From assembly GCF_037975245.1 (NCBI RefSeq), contig NC_092581.1, forward strand, positions 17,661,303-17,725,302: a stretch of 64,000 bases of DNA. Direction: 5' to 3'. Both the position numbers and the translations under genes were made by a program. Within the stretch, counting starts at the first letter, position 1. Each line of letters opens with the position of its first letter. The notes under the pieces were generated by a model, which did no database searches, had not been told where the DNA came from, and worked only from the letters and a program-made list of their open reading frames with translations. Of this stretch, positions 38,415 to 52,700 are shown one piece after another. Source of the DNA: Apostichopus japonicus (Eukaryota > Echinodermata > Holothuroidea > Aspidochirotida > Stichopodidae).

Positions 38415-41400
38415 TCACCTGTAATTCCAGATCCTGGAATTTTCACGGTCGGCCGACGAAGATCTAACTCGGAGTCCAGGTCTTCCAGGGCTGTTGGTGC
38501 CGTAAGTTTTTGTGTTCACTGGACGGTGACCTCTGAACCCTGCTCCCTGTGAAAACATAAAGTGAATTAGAATAATTAACCAAAAGGGTTCAAAGGGTTG
38601 CATACATCCTCTGACAGTTACATGAACACTTTCCTTAATAAGCATTTAATTCCTGATGATAAGAACCTCTTTTCAAAATTTGAACAACTTGAACAAACAG
38701 ACACGTAAAGATGTTTTACAGGAGTACGGAAGCTTAAAAGTGCCATCAACATGAGAAAAACTTTGCCCCATAAGTTGACATATTCCATACAGGAGAGTAC
38801 CCTAACTAACAATATTATACAGATATTTGTTTTTATTTGTGAATCCTTAACGCACGTTTAAAAGTACAACATGGTAAACAAGTACACAAGAAAACAAAGC
38901 AACGAACATCAATTCAGACAAGAGTTTCACATCAACTTATTTAAATAACCAACAACAAACTGATAAAGTCTATATTTTGTTCTATCGAATATCACCAAAT
39001 AGACGATACAACAAAAATGGAAAGCTCTTCCTTTTCTTTTTTTCTAGAAGAAACACTGACAATACACAAAAAAATGAATGACATGCTCCATCACCAAATT
39101 TGGCAAAGTGACAAGAGAGACTAAGATATGAATATTCAATGATACAATATAGTTGAACCAGCCAGTTGGGACAATTTCCTAATGCTAATACCTCTCTAAA
39201 ATGTACTACAATATCATGCTTCAAAGCACTGGTATTGACAGAACAAACAGTTCCTAACGTTGATCTGATAGAAACATGATATTCATACTGCTCGGGACAT
39301 GACACTACAGTATAGAAAACATTGTCCCAACTGGGTGAGTTGAACTGTAGACATGACAAGCGTCGGATAGGGCAAGACATAGAAACTCAAGGTATTCTTT
39401 CACAATAGGAATGCAAATGACTTTCACAGTTGATACAGAAATAGTGATTTAAGAAGGTTTTAGTTCATCACACAAATTCTATCAAACAACATAGTCTGGA
39501 AAAGGAAAAGCATATACATTAAAGTGAAACAGATAAAACAATTTCTTTTCAGAGATTGCGAAAGGTTTGAGGTTGAAACATATCATTCTGATATGACTGA
39601 AAACTAATCCAAAACACAGAGCTTGAAAGCCATGCCAGAGAGACTACAAACGAACAAACGCAGACGGGCTTGAAAGCAGCTTAAGACATACATAGTAATA
39701 TCATGATTTACCAGCGTTACGATCTTAGTGCTTGTTCTGGGAAGTGATCTTATGAAATGATAAAAAAAATCAAAATGGTTGCATTTGAAAGATTTTTGTA
39801 AATAAGAGAGGATATTCAGAAACTAATACAAATGAAAATAACACTTTATCAAATAATCACGATCCAACCCCCCACCCCCCCCCCCCAATCTTGCTTGTTA
39901 AACATGAGTGACCACTTTTCACATATTAGCATATCTCAGGAAATGCTGATAAGTTTTAATGAACTAGCTGTCCTTGGGAAAAATTCAATACGTAGCTTTG
40001 GTTATTCAACACAACAAAATGAAGCCTACCATTGAGTAACAATGATGTGCAGACAGAGTAACAAGAAACCTTAAAGATTACAAGGTTTCATCAGATTTGT
40101 AGGTAAACCACATTTTCTTCAAGTGAGTTAATTAATAGAGAAAATAATGCCCTAAAGGAAACTAATCAACTTGCTTTTGTTCTTTCTTGAATGAAACAGC
40201 AGAGATGGAAACCAAACAATGCAGTTAAGGAACTTGTGAATACAATGCTATTCAATGTTTGGACGAAGTGAAAGAGGAAACCTGCAAAGTTCTAAAACCA
40301 TTGATGTATTTTGTTGAAGACGAACTGGCCCGCTACTCCTGTGTCACTAATTGTACAAGCTTAAAGCGATGTAATCGTTATTTGCAGCTGCTTACCCTTG
40401 CAAGTGCAAGGTTCCAGTGTAATCATACTGATATTGAGGAATGGTAGACAACCTTATATTTGTGACAAGGAATTCTTGGTTAGAGAAAAACTAAACATGA
40501 GCAAATTTGGTCAAAATGTTCATTGTCAAACAACTTGGATTACTTGGACAACTTGGACAACTGACTTGGATTTAAGATATAAGAGATAAGAATTTTTATT
40601 GGCCATAAAAGGAATTGGAGTTCACTCCATCTCAGTATAACATACATAAAACAGTCATAAATACATCAAAACATAAGATTTATGTTATATACATTTCTTA
40701 AGACAATAAAAATCCATGTACTGGCATATAGAAAAAAAAAACCTATTTATTGAGTTTATTTAGCTATTTACAATGTTTCATAAAGAGATTGGCAAAACAC
40801 ACTAAAAAATTACGTACATGTTATACTGCTTAAAATGAAGCCAAACGCCTCAGTCTAGGGAATACGCAGAGGAACTGTAAGGATTAACTTCATTAACTTA
40901 CACAATGTGGAAATTCAATTCGAAAAGGAATCTTTTTCAAAGTAATAAAGTTATAACCTTAATTTGACCACAAGATGGAAAAGCAAGTTTTTACTTAAGA
41001 AGAAATATGTTCAGTGTACAGTTTACATGGTTAAGTAACATAATATACTTTGTACTTAGAGATAAACAAAAAGACATGACAGAAAATAATTTTTTAATCA
41101 AAATTTAGGAAGAGGAATTTAGGAACTAGTGAGATTAATATACCATTGATTTTTACAGTGAACAGTTAATCAGCAGGTTGAATAACAATGCATAGTAGCA
41201 AAAAACTGTATTTTAATTATCAATTAGGAACAATTCACTTTGTAAAAAACATTTTCGCACGAAGGAAGTTTTTGATGAGTTATTCATTCTACTTGCATTC
41301 AAAGACGAGAGAATAGAAAGCACTTCTCACGCAGCCATTTAAAGATGAATAATTTGTCACAACAACTGTCAAATTTTGAACAATTTTAAACAATAACCAA

Positions 41401-43377
41401 CATACTGTTACTAATTTCTTATATAAATTCGAAAGAAGCTTTCTGCTTTCAAAATCCTGGAAATGACACAATTTTTCTTAAAAGTACAAAAAACTGAGGC
41501 ATTTCTTCAAAGAAGACTAATAGTGAACAGCCTCAGATCTGTGAACCACATCACTAACACCTTGCAAACATATTTAAAATAATCAATCATTAATTAGTGT
41601 AGGCAAACCTAAAACAATAGATATGATAAATGACAAGTTGTGTGATTTACTCACATAAGCTGGCGGTCTTGGCGTCATGGCTGAATAGTTGGTAGATATA
41701 TCAGATGTTACTGCAACACGACAAACATCAAGGACAAGGTTAACATTATCATTGACACGACACAGGGAACTGTATGCAAAACTCATGAGTTAACTCAAGT
41801 GACTTATGTGTAAAAAGGAATCTAGTCCAGTCCCATTATGCATAAAACAAAAGTAAATTAGGGATAATACATTTAGTGAGTAGCAGTCCCGTTACCATTC
41901 GTTATCATCATAAAACAAAAGTAAATTAGGGATCATACATATAGTGAATAGTAGTCCTGTTACCGTTCGTTCATCCGACCTTGGTGAAACAAAAATAACT
42001 TTCAAGATAAATGAAACAGTCATAATGATGTAGTAAGCCATTTACTCATCACATAAAACCATGTTGCAAAAAAAATTAACAGAACGATCAAACGAATACC
42101 CATCAGATGTCTGGCGCCAGAATCTATTCCGGCAGTTTCACTTACTTCTCAATTTTTCGTTGAGCCTGTCCAAAGATTCCAGTATCCTTTGTTCCTCAAG
42201 AGACAGAGCACTTGGAACTGAAAGATTTAATTCATGGATACAACACAGTTTAAACGAACAACAATATGTGACATATTAACATCAACCTCTACTTATTGTA
42301 AAACTGATACATTTAACTTGACATTATTTTAACAGTGGTTGTGAGCAGCAACTGTAGTAATTGAAGAAACAAAAAGAGTGTAAAAATAGGAAACGCTCTA
42401 GACATTAGATGTAATCAGTTTTTTCAGTGGACCCACAAAGGATTTGGCTGGGGGGGGGGGGTTAGGTCTCTGTGAACTGAAGAATGGTACAATGTAAGCT
42501 GATGAAATGGGTTCAAAATTGCACATATAGTAACAAGTCCCTTGTGAATCCCAGTTCAAGAAGGCCAACTATTCCCTTACTAACCCTTGGCTATGCTATC
42601 TTTGTGTGCATGGTGTGTGCGTGGGGGGGGGGGGGGAGTGGATGGTATCAATAGGTATAGCGTTATTTTACTGACAGAACATCATTCATTTCTGCATCTT
42701 TCCAGATCGCAGGGCATAATAACTTGGGCAGAGACAAATTGCTTCCACATTTCCACCACCTCCTTCCTCCCTCATCTCTATGATAGGCCTAAGCTTTGTA
42801 AGTCCAACAATAACTGTTAACAATATTGATACAGCAGCAAAGAAACACAAGGGCATTATTAACTATCATATGGGTACTACTCATATGCCCATTGGGTAGG
42901 CATTGAAAGGTTTTTTTTTTATTAGAAGGGTTACCGTTATTCTCATGAAGAGGATGATCAGATACTCGGTGTTCTAGAGCGGCTTCTATTTCTGACTCGG
43001 AGAGGTTCTGCTGGGCTAGAAGCTCTGCTTGTTGGAAGGCCATCAGACTATTGTCAACTAAACATTTAGAGACACAATGACGAGTGATGAAGAACCAATA
43101 TACCGATAATAAAGGATTAAACAATTTACGGATCTGACAATTTACTTAATTAACTTACGAGCATATCTAAATTACGGACACTAGTGTATGGCAGCATTAG
43201 ACGGGGGAAGTATGAGGCAACTCTTAGAAGTGATCAATATGGAAATGGTTACAGCTGTTCTCGTAGATGACCGGCTCCTATGGTATCACAACATTCAACA
43301 ACAATTACAAAAAATAATATATCCATAAATATATATTTGTATATATATATATATATTATATGTATTATATATATATC

Positions 43378-43408
<31 letters not shown>

Positions 43409-46400
43409 GAATTTCCACCTGTACTCCAAAACTAAGTATTATGAGACAAAAGCAGAGAAATAAGCTATGACTCATAATTGAAGAATAGGAAGAACGTTCA
43501 TCCTATTCTTTGCTCCTTAATCCGCATCCGGTATAGACATTGTTTTTTGGTGCTGATTCCATCAGTGCTACGCACACTTATCTAGCATTCATTTTTACAT
43601 TTTGTACTTTTCATTTCACTGCCAAAGTCATGCTGACAAAGGTCCCAGGGGAACAAATATGCCAATATAGTTTCTAAAACAGTACTCCCTATTTGCCAAT
43701 TATGAGCCATACCTTATTTCTTTGCTTTTGTCTAATACTATATATAAATATATATATATATATATTTGTGTATATGTTGTGTGTGTGCATGTGCAAAGGA
43801 AACAGATTTCTCACCTTCGTACTGATGGTGAGACCCAGCTGATCGATTTGGACCACCGTGACTGGTAATGGGTGCTTGGAGATTAGAGCTAGTCCTCTTC
43901 CTACTGTCGGCACAGGAGGTCCTCTTACTATGTTGATCTTGTTGACGTTGCAACATGGCAGCCCGTTTACTGATATTTGTCCCAGAGTCACTACTAGTCC
44001 TCCATCTAGGAACTGTATGGTACTTTTTCAGTTTATTTTGTTCTGGTCCTGTGTCCCTGTTGGGGGGTACTATCCTGAAATTAGCAGTGAGTCTCGGATT
44101 TGATTCCGCCAGACTCTGATCAGATGCAGCCCTTCTCATCACCCCTCTCCCTCGAGGTTCAGGACTAGCTTCCCTTGAGTGCAAACAAGTCCTGACTTTG
44201 TTCCACAATTGATTAATCTCTTCGTCCGTAGGGGTCTTGTTCAAGGTGAAACCGTTCATCCTTTTAGGGGTGAACTTGGCCAACTCACTCTTACCTGAGG
44301 GTGGCTTACCCATTGGGGGAGTTGAATGATTTCTACTATTCACAACAGACTTGGCTTCATTTTTAGATTGCACATGAGAGGCTGACTTGCCATTCTGGTT
44401 ACCAAATTTAGACCTGAATGTATTTCGAGAAACTGATGCAGTACCATTGCTGTTGGTCTGTTCCATGTCATTCGAGGCTGCTAGTTTTTGCTGAACAATC
44501 CTCGCATTAGTCGCGGGGGTTTTCTGTGTCTCTGTCGCGCTTTTGGCTTCGAGGCCGACGGTTTTACCGCTCTGGACATCTTTATGAGAACCACCTGAAT
44601 AATCAGAGTGAGCCAAATCCGTCCAGCGGACAGATTTCTTGGAGGGAGTCCTTTTGATTTGAGTTGCACTGGCTATATCCATGCTGTCTCGTAATTCGTT
44701 CTTTCCCCAATGTGTGCTCGGAGTATCCTCCTGATGCTGATTGATATTGACAGAATACTTTGAAGTCTTCTTCAAGATGCTTTTCGGTGAAGTCATGTCT
44801 AAGTCACTATTACTACTACCTTCTTCACAATTCCTTTGTAAAGGCTTGCCTCCTTGTTTTGTAACAGCCTTATTCAGTGGCTGTCCTCTGTCGTTGTCCA
44901 TCCTCTTTGTCAATTTTTGGTTCGCTGTGACAGAAACAAGCGGAGTTGCTGACGTCTTAGTAGAGAAACCTCTCGTTTTATTATCGCCATGGTATCTCTG
45001 GGAAGTTTGAGAGTCTGCGGTGGCCTGCGGGGAGCTTCTTTTCGATGAAGCAGTATTTTCTGCTTTAGCCGTGCTATGATCCCACACGTGGGATTGAATG
45101 TTAAGACGGTTGCTTTCTTGAGCGGTCAATGTTGCTACATGAGAAGAATGACTCTCCGATTGGAAATGACTAGTCTGAGAGTCACTCTCATTTTCAGTGG
45201 GCTGAGTAGATGAATATTGACTGTAATGGAGAGAGTTCTGTCCATAGTCCTGATTCTGATAAGGATGACCTTCTGAAGTAGGGTGACTTAATGAAAACGG
45301 TCCATTAACGACGTTACCTGTGAGGGACGTGTTTCTTTCAACTGGTTGATGCTGCTCACTCTGGTGGTAATTCATATTTTCTTGCAAATGTCCAGATCGT
45401 ACTCCATTAGTTGTACTCTGGAAAGTACGGCCACCGATCTGACCGACTTCATTTACACCGTCTAAACTGTCTTGGTCATCAAAAGTCAATTTTCTAGAGG
45501 TGGGTTTCTTCCCCTCCTCTAAGCTGTCCAGACTCGACACACTACTGCAATCGAGCTCCACGTTCTTGCTGGCCGATCCCTGTCGCAGTGCCTGATTGAA
45601 TTCCATGAGGGACTTCTTTTGTTGTTCAATAAATAATCTCTGTTGATTTACTAGTTCCTGTTGGATATCCCTGGGATGGTGCTGCTGTTGTACCACTGGT
45701 GATGCTGGAGTATCGTGGGTAGTCGTTGCATGTGTCGTATACCCATGGTATTTCTGGTGATACGTTTGATCAGGGCCTCGTTTGATTGCGTTCCCATTCC
45801 TGTCCAGACTGGACACTTCCCTACTCAGCTGCTCCCCTCTGAAACCAGAATGATTGTCAGAGGTGATTGGGGGCTGAGTGTAACCAGAAGAGGGTGGGTT
45901 TTCCTGGTGTCCTACCATTCTGAGAACATCCTCCATGGCTGGGCTAGGCTTGCCTGAAATGTTAAAACATGTCATTATTACAAGTTCTATCCCTTGTCAA
46001 GAATGCAGAATGAGGTAGAGAAAAACTCAGCAGAACAATTTTCTTATGAAAAACTTGATGTTACATGTTATGAAAATGGCTGTTTACCAATTAAAACATA
46101 TGTGTTTTACATTTCACATTAGTTCTTGCAATAATGATCATCTTTTAAGATTACGATAGTAAATAGTCTGCTGAAATGATAGGAATACAAATTATATGGA
46201 AGGTTTATATACACACCTGATGTATCATTGAATTTGTAACCTTTAGCCATCTGTACCCCTTCCTGGAGTCTAGGACCAGAGTACACTGCATCTTTAAGAA
46301 AATAAAGGTCTAGGAATTAAAAGACTTGAGAAAGAACTGTTTGCTACTATGAACATTTTAGGTATTTGTGAAGTTGCTAAATATGTTTCTTAACATGTTT

Positions 46401-47036
46401 AAAATAAACAACTGCAAGAGTTCACAAAACAATAAGGGTCGCTCATTATGTTTGTGTATTATCCCAGTCTGAAGATCATTCTATAAAATTCAACAGTAAT
46501 ACAGCAACTTCTGAAATGAGGTTTGTATGCACATGTATTCCACAAAAATATCACAGATAATGTGTACCATCTATTAAGTTGAGGCCTTACACATTCGTTG
46601 GATGACTGGTGGACTACACAATGTACCAGTACATGTTACAATAAATCATTACTCAGCAGTCTTACCTTGTCTGCTCGGTGTTTTCTTCGGAGATGCTCTA
46701 CTTAAGCGTTGATATCTTTGGGTCGCTTCCTGCTGTCGTTTTCTCCTTTCCTCCAAAACTTCGCTTCTCCTCTTGGCTTCCTTCTGAGCTTCTAGTTTCT
46801 TCTTCTGTTCGAGAGCCCTACGAATACAATTCATTGATCATGAAGTGTTATTGCCTAATGAGTTGACACCTCAACCGAAACTGTCTGAGATTGTCAAATG
46901 TATCCTGCGGGGAAAAATGCAGACACTTCAAACTTTAAAATAGTTACCTTCTCCTCCGGTTGGTTTCTGCAGAGAGTTTCCTGACACGATCTCTAGTAGC
47001 TTGCTGGTTAATATAGTCTACAGACATATCTTCCAT
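38415..47036 (-). CDS. CEP126: CEP126 orthologue (centrosome and cilium-base protein)
   Basis: Minus-strand exons join in phase: 47036-46948 (from an internal ATG), 46817-46666, 46291-46217, 45953-43815, 43057-42935, 42217-42146, 41710-41655 and 38546-38415 (stop TGA), giving about 945 residues. Landmarks match vertebrate CEP126 in order: an N-terminal basic coiled coil (TNRRRR, ALEQKKKLEAQ, LEERRKRQQEATQRYQR), SSLDSLEE, KSILKKTSKYS, and near the C-terminus AELLAQQNLSESEIEAALE and LSLEEQRILESLDRLNEKL. The 713-codon exon is low-complexity and rich in Ser, Gln and Asn. CEP126 localises to the centrosome and cilium base and supports microtubule organisation and ciliogenesis in mammals. The true start is uncertain: exon 47070-46948 is open upstream of the ATG at 47036, and a first exon near 49,000 could contribute a few residues. 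Confidence 0.85.
41841..41978 (+). repeat. 68-bp unit duplicated in tandem
   Basis: CATAAAACAAAAGTAAATTA occurs at 41841 and 41909, followed by matching GGGAT(A/C)ATACAT and GTTACC(A/G)TTCGTT segments. It is in a CEP126 intron. Confidence 0.75.
43330..43404 (+). repeat. (TA)n microsatellite
   Basis: Long alternating TA tract in a CEP126 intron, immediately left of the inverted-repeat element at 43434-43740. A second TA tract follows that element (43740-43767). Confidence 0.9.
43434..43740. mobile_element. MITE-like element between TA tracts
   Basis: Left arm 43434-43480 (AAGTATTATGAGACAAAAGC onward, ending CTCATAATTG) is the inverse of right arm 43697-43740 (CAATTATGAGCC to TCTAATACTA) with few mismatches over about 45 bp. 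No ORF is present. The flanks are TA-rich, so a target-site duplication cannot be read. Superfamily unassigned. Confidence 0.7.
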
Positions 47037-48579
47037 CTCATCTTTCTTGTCTTGATGCTGGTACCGATTACTGATTAGAGGATATTGTTGTTAAGACAAA
47101 TTGCTAATTCACAATGAAGAGATTTACCCCAGATAAGACCCCAGTTATGCCATCACCCATTACATTGTTTATACCAAGTTAAAATTGTTTGCATAATCAA
47201 GGTTTACTTGCACTGCAAGAATAAATGCATTTACTTTAATACACCCCAACATTCTTAACAAAAGTGTGAATCCAAATTTACAAAGCCACATTTACTGAGA
47301 AGTCTGTAGTGTTATATGTTGCAATTGCACAGAACATAGCTCTGACCTATTTGTTTTGCACCATGAATACATGGAATTCAGGACTGGTCTAGATATATAC
47401 CAGAAAATACCAAATGGGGAAAGAAATTTGGCATGAAGAAAGTAGCATAGTGAGTAAAACTCAAAACAGTAATTCATTATTTATTCAAAGCAGTTTGGAT
47501 TTTATTAAGCAAATAGCAAAAGATATGTGAAAAACAACTATCAAACGGTAATGAAAGTACATGAATTACAATCGAGAAATAAACAGCGTACATTTTGAGT
47601 TAAAAAATGAATTTGAAAATACTGTGTATAAAAAATTATATTAAAGAAATGAGCTTTCAATGAAACATAAACTAGGTTCAGTCTCAGGATGGATTAAGAC
47701 TTCAACTGAACCACACCAATGGGTACATCAGCACTTGCGTCATCCACTTTTGCAAACAATTAAAGCTGCATAAACCGTAACTTAGGCCATAGGAATGCAC
47801 TTGCATGTTACAAAGACTCCTGCTGAACATTTTCAGCAGTAAGGGTGTATTTTACCCACTTATCACATAGCCTACTACCCACATGCAGTAAGCCTAGGTT
47901 AGTTGCCAAGACTGATCTGCGTCAGTGGTATGGCTTCACCTCAATGCTGTTTCCAGTCTGCCACAAGTTGACAACCAATAAAGAATGTAAACAGTCTCAG
48001 GCAATTGAAAATTGTTCAGATGCAAATCTACAACTTTCATTTACAATGGCCTAATGTATGCAGGATATAATTTAGTGTTCAAATCTTGTGCAGGATTTTC
48101 AAAGGCTCGGATAATTTCACTCATTGACTACTATAGTTTCTATGTAGAAACTTTTATATACATCTTGACACTAAGTTGTGTAGCAACTTGATCATTTCGT
48201 GATGCTATACTAGATTAATTATTCCCTATTAGGCCTTTCCTCATCTTTTACTTTGAAACTGCTTCATTAACAAATAGTATTTTAAGTTTAACTTTATTCT
48301 ACAAGGATACCAGTGACAATAAAAAGGAATATTTACCCTATACTAAGATTATTTGGTAAGGCTAATCTAACATTAGCTAATTTTACAGCAGGCAAGGAGC
48401 ACTACAACTAAGTTTACAACATACTGTCCAGGGCTAAATGTGAATTACCTTACCTGATGTTTGAACTAACTCAGGCTAACGTTAAGCTATATGCAGCAAA
48501 CTGTGAGCAGGTCAAGACATTGAATAATTTGAAGGTCAATGTGAATGTAGCGTAATTAGGCTAAAGCCTAGTAATAATA

Positions 48580-49080
48580 GTCCTAAAATCAAACAGTACA
48601 CTAACTAGGCTAGGCTAAGTCTAGACTTTCTTAAATGTAAATTTGATAGCCTTGCTTATTCCCAAACCGATGGCTACCTACAAATTTTAACATTGTTACT
48701 GTAATAACGTTAACAATTATGTCAGTAAGTAACGATTCACTTAGGGAAAGACTAGTTCATAGCTCAAGTAACACTACAGTAGGCACAGCACCTAGCTTAG
48801 TTAGACCAAGGCTAGGTTCGGCCATACTATTACTAGGCCAACACTACTACTAGGCCTAGTAACTGTTTAACGTTACGCTAGCCTAGGCTAACTCGAACAA
48901 GTAACACTGGAAAATCGTTGTATATGGAAAAGGATACGAATACGTTCGTATAACCGGCATTTCTGAAGCAATAGTGATGCTTCATCGGTGCTCCAAATTG
49001 TTCAATTTCCTTGAACTGTCTTCACATCATGGCAGTGTGAAAGATAGCGCACTTGATGACACCAAACTTTGGCCTAATTA
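48580..49080. other. Probable CEP126 5' region, rich in TAGGC motifs
   Basis: The sequence holds several AGGCTAGG, GCCTAG and CCTAGGC motifs. A minus-strand ATG near 48990 opens a short frame (MKHHYCFRNAGYTN) but has no donor in the phase needed to join the exon at 47070. The first exon is therefore unresolved. Confidence 0.35.
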
Positions 49081-49574
49081 CAGTACTTGGTTGCTATTCG
49101 TTCTTGTTTCTACAACTATGTTATGCAAATTAGCTCAGATGTCGTATCCATAAGTGTTATGAACTTATTTGAAACGAGCGCCATCTATTATTTCCTTTTC
49201 TTTGCTTTTTCTTTTGTTTTCTGTTTTGCTTATGTTTCTATAGAAAATTTGAGACAGTTGTCCTTATAAAGCCCAAAACTCATTGTAAATATGGTGGAAA
49301 TATAAAGGTTTGAACTTCCTAGATCTTGTGATTTTAACCCGCCTGACATATAATTAAACCTGCTTGACGACAACATAATGATCTGTCTCCACAGCCCTCG
49401 AGGGTACACAGTATCAATTTAAATTTGTTGGGACTTTGTCTCCCAGACTTCAATCTGAGAAGTCCATGTTTATGGGCCATTCCTGGCGTTGCACTTTCAC
49501 TGTTGCAGCATGCTTCAGCATACAAACTCTACCTTTATAATAAAAAGTGGGGAAGAAGAGCCGCAGTTTTGTAG

Positions 49575-49580
49575 TTTATT
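49575..49580 (-). terminator. Candidate polyadenylation signal, alpha-tubulin B
   Basis: AATAAA on the minus strand, about 130 bp past the stop codon (49711-49713) of the downstream alpha-tubulin gene, a usual distance. Confidence 0.6.
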
Positions 49581-49710
49581 ATTTTTTGAGAATAACTCCA
49601 CGATAGTTACAACCATAACATATAATTGTAATTCTTGTGAGAGGTTCATACATATAGAAAGTATTATATTCTTTCATTTTGTTCTTAAGTTAATTAGGAA
49701 AATCTATCTA

Positions 49711-52700
49711 TTAGTATTCATCATCAGAGCTCTGCTCTGCGGCATCAGCTGAATCAATTCCAACCTCTTCATAATCCTTCTCCAGAGCAGCCATGTCCTC
49801 CCTGGCCTCTGCGAACTCCCCTTCCTCCATACCCTCACCCACATACCAATGAACAAACGCCCGCTTAGCGTACATCAGGTCAAATTTATAATCGAGACGA
49901 GCCCAGGCCTCAGCAATGGCGGTGGTGTTACTCAACATACAGACTGCACGCTGGACCTTGGCGAGGTCGCCACCTGGTACCACGGTTGGTGGTTGGTAGT
50001 TGATGCCGACCTTGAAACCAGTTGGACACCAGTCAACAAACTGGATGTTACGCCTCGTCTTTATAGACGCCACTGCTTCGTTGACATTCTTAGGGACGAC
50101 GTCACCACGATACAAAAGACAGCAAGACATGTACTTGCCATGACGGGGATCACATTTCACCATCTGATTGGCGGGTTCGAAACATGCTGTTGTTATCTCA
50201 GCTACAGTAAGCTGTTCATGGTAGGCCTTCTCTGCAGAAATAACAGGGGCGTAGGTAGCCAGGGGGAAATGAATACGAGGGTATGGTACCAGGTTAGTCT
50301 GGAACTCAGTGAGATCTACATTGAGAGCGCCGTCGAATCGCAGGGAAGCGGTAATGGAGGAAACGACCTGAGCAATGAGCCTATTGAGGTTTTCATAACT
50401 TGGGCGTTCAATGTCCAGGTTTCTTCTACAGAGATCATAAATGGCCTCGTTGTCGACCATGAATGAGCAATCGGTGTGTTCCAGTGTGGTGTGGGTAGTC
50501 AAGATGGCATTATATGGTTCCACGACGGCTGTAGAGACCTGAGGGGCCGGGTAGATCGAGAACTCCAACTTGGACTTTTTGCCATAGTCAACAGAGAGGC
50601 GTTCCATCAGAAGGGCGTTAAAGCCGGAACCTGTTCCTCCCCCAAAACTGTGAAAGATGAGAAACCCTTGAAGACCAACACATTGATCTGACTGAAATGA
50701 AACAGAAACGGGAAAACACGTTGAGATCATTAAAGGTAGGTCCAACGGAAATGTAGTTATATAACACTTTTCCATTAGCAAATCTTATCGATCGCAAATA
50801 TCTTTGCCTCTTTGAAGGGGGGGGGGGCTTAAGTTGCTCCAAACTTTCAGTCCTTAATCATCTACAACCATCGCTCATTAAGGTTGGTCAAGGACATATA
50901 ATTCGGTTCACATATTATGTAAACTGGACTCAGACTTATGCATGACACTGAGTTGTCTGGGCCATATAGGTCACCAAAGAATAGCCGAAAACCCATGTAG
51001 AATGTACACGGCGAAAGATGTCTACGTGCTTTTAAAGAATACCATATATACGGGCATACCGTATTGAAAAGTTTCTGTGATAGGCATACGTTATGAAGTT
51101 GGGCATGAAAATTTAAACGATTTACATGTCCTTTTTCATTTCCCACTGTTACATTTACAGGAGATGATGTTGAGAGGGTCCAGGGGGTGGGCTCATTTAT
51201 GGCCCTGGTCATATTCTTGTGCTGATGATTCCTTGCTAAGTAGTACCGTTGTTTGGTTTCAGTGTAACCTTTTATTGATTACTCACCAATTTCCTTATTC
51301 GATCCAGCACTTGATCGATGATCTCTCTTCCTACGGTGTAATGTCCTCTGGCGTAGTTATTGGCGGCGTCCTCTTTCCCTGTGATCATTTGTTCAGGGTG
51401 GAATAGTTGTTTGTATCTGCCCATTCGGATTACATCTGAAACAGATAAAGGTCAGCTTTGGGTCAAGTTCACGAACTATCTATGCTCCTATAGATAGAAC
51501 AAGTACGAAATAGTTTTAATAAGGAAAAGAAATGTCTATATTGACAGCGGAAATGTATCACAAGTCGATTTAATTAGTTGTAGTACCCAAAAGCCAACAA
51601 TTAGCCCCATCAATTTGCCACAGTTACATGTTGTTGGATTCGATGCCAAAAAACAACTAAAAAAACAAGTGAAATGTGCAATAATACAAAGCACAGTCCC
51701 ATGATATGTAACACCCAAATTTCCCATACAGTTACCGGTCATTATCCACTTTAGTGGCAGAATATGCTTTACAGTGTATAGAAGTATATATCTTTCCGCA
51801 CAACTACAATGATCTAACACATGATATCTGCACCCATACACCCACCCACCTTCCCAGATTGAACACTCTAGTCCCCCCGTGGTTGCGTATTTGGGTGCAA
51901 GCTCTGCATTAAAAACAATAACATGTATTAATAGGATTAGCATTAACATACATACATAGGCCTTCATACATGCATACAGACATACTCATACATACATACA
52001 TACATCCATAACAAAAGTCTAACATTTAAGAAATTATCGGCCTTTTTGTTAATGTCATTGTTCTAACCTACAACTGTTGGCTCTAAATCCACGAATATAG
52101 CCCGTGGAACGTGTTTCCCCGTGCTCGTCTCGCTGAAGAAAGTATTGTAGGCGTTACATTCCTTTCCAGGAGTATTGTCCCCTAACATGGTACCGTTTGG
52201 CTGGATATCATGCTCCTGACAGTAGAGTTCCCAGCACGAATGACCCATCTGAACTCCGGCCTGGCCGACGTGGATCGAGATACACTCACGCTGTTGATTA
52301 GAACAACACACAATTCATTTGACGTATTTATTTGACGAAACTTTACAGAATACAACATATTATGTTATCATGGCTATACTAACCCCGAATTACATATATC
52401 TAGACATGTTTCCTTATGTGCCACTTTCGAAAAACCACATAACAGAAAGTGCGGCAATTCCATTATATACCACTTTTTAGAGATATTCTAGTGCAGTGGC
52501 GAAGCTAGGGGGTCAAGGGAGGGCACGTGCCCGGGCGCCGGGTTTAGGGGGCACTGAAATGGGAGAATGAGCTGAGTAAAAAAAAATAAGCACCTTTTAG
52601 AAAAACATGACGAAATTGATGTATGTCGTCAGGCATGAATATTTTCCAGTTACTAATAAGAATCTGAACTGAATGTAGTTGTTTTTATTAGCACTATCGA

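Noticed and set aside
43738-43814. Continuation of the long CEP126 exon frame into SVSFAHAHTQHIHKY
   Set aside because: A good donor (GAAG then GTGAGA) ends the exon at 43815. The extension reads into TG and TA microsatellite, and the next exon joins in the correct phase.
49084-49110. An X-box near the CEP126 start (GGTTGCTATTCG)
   Set aside because: Only the left half-site matches; the second half (RGYAAC) is missing.
49849-50466. 205-codon plus-strand open frame
   Set aside because: It is an antisense shadow of the alpha-tubulin B exon.
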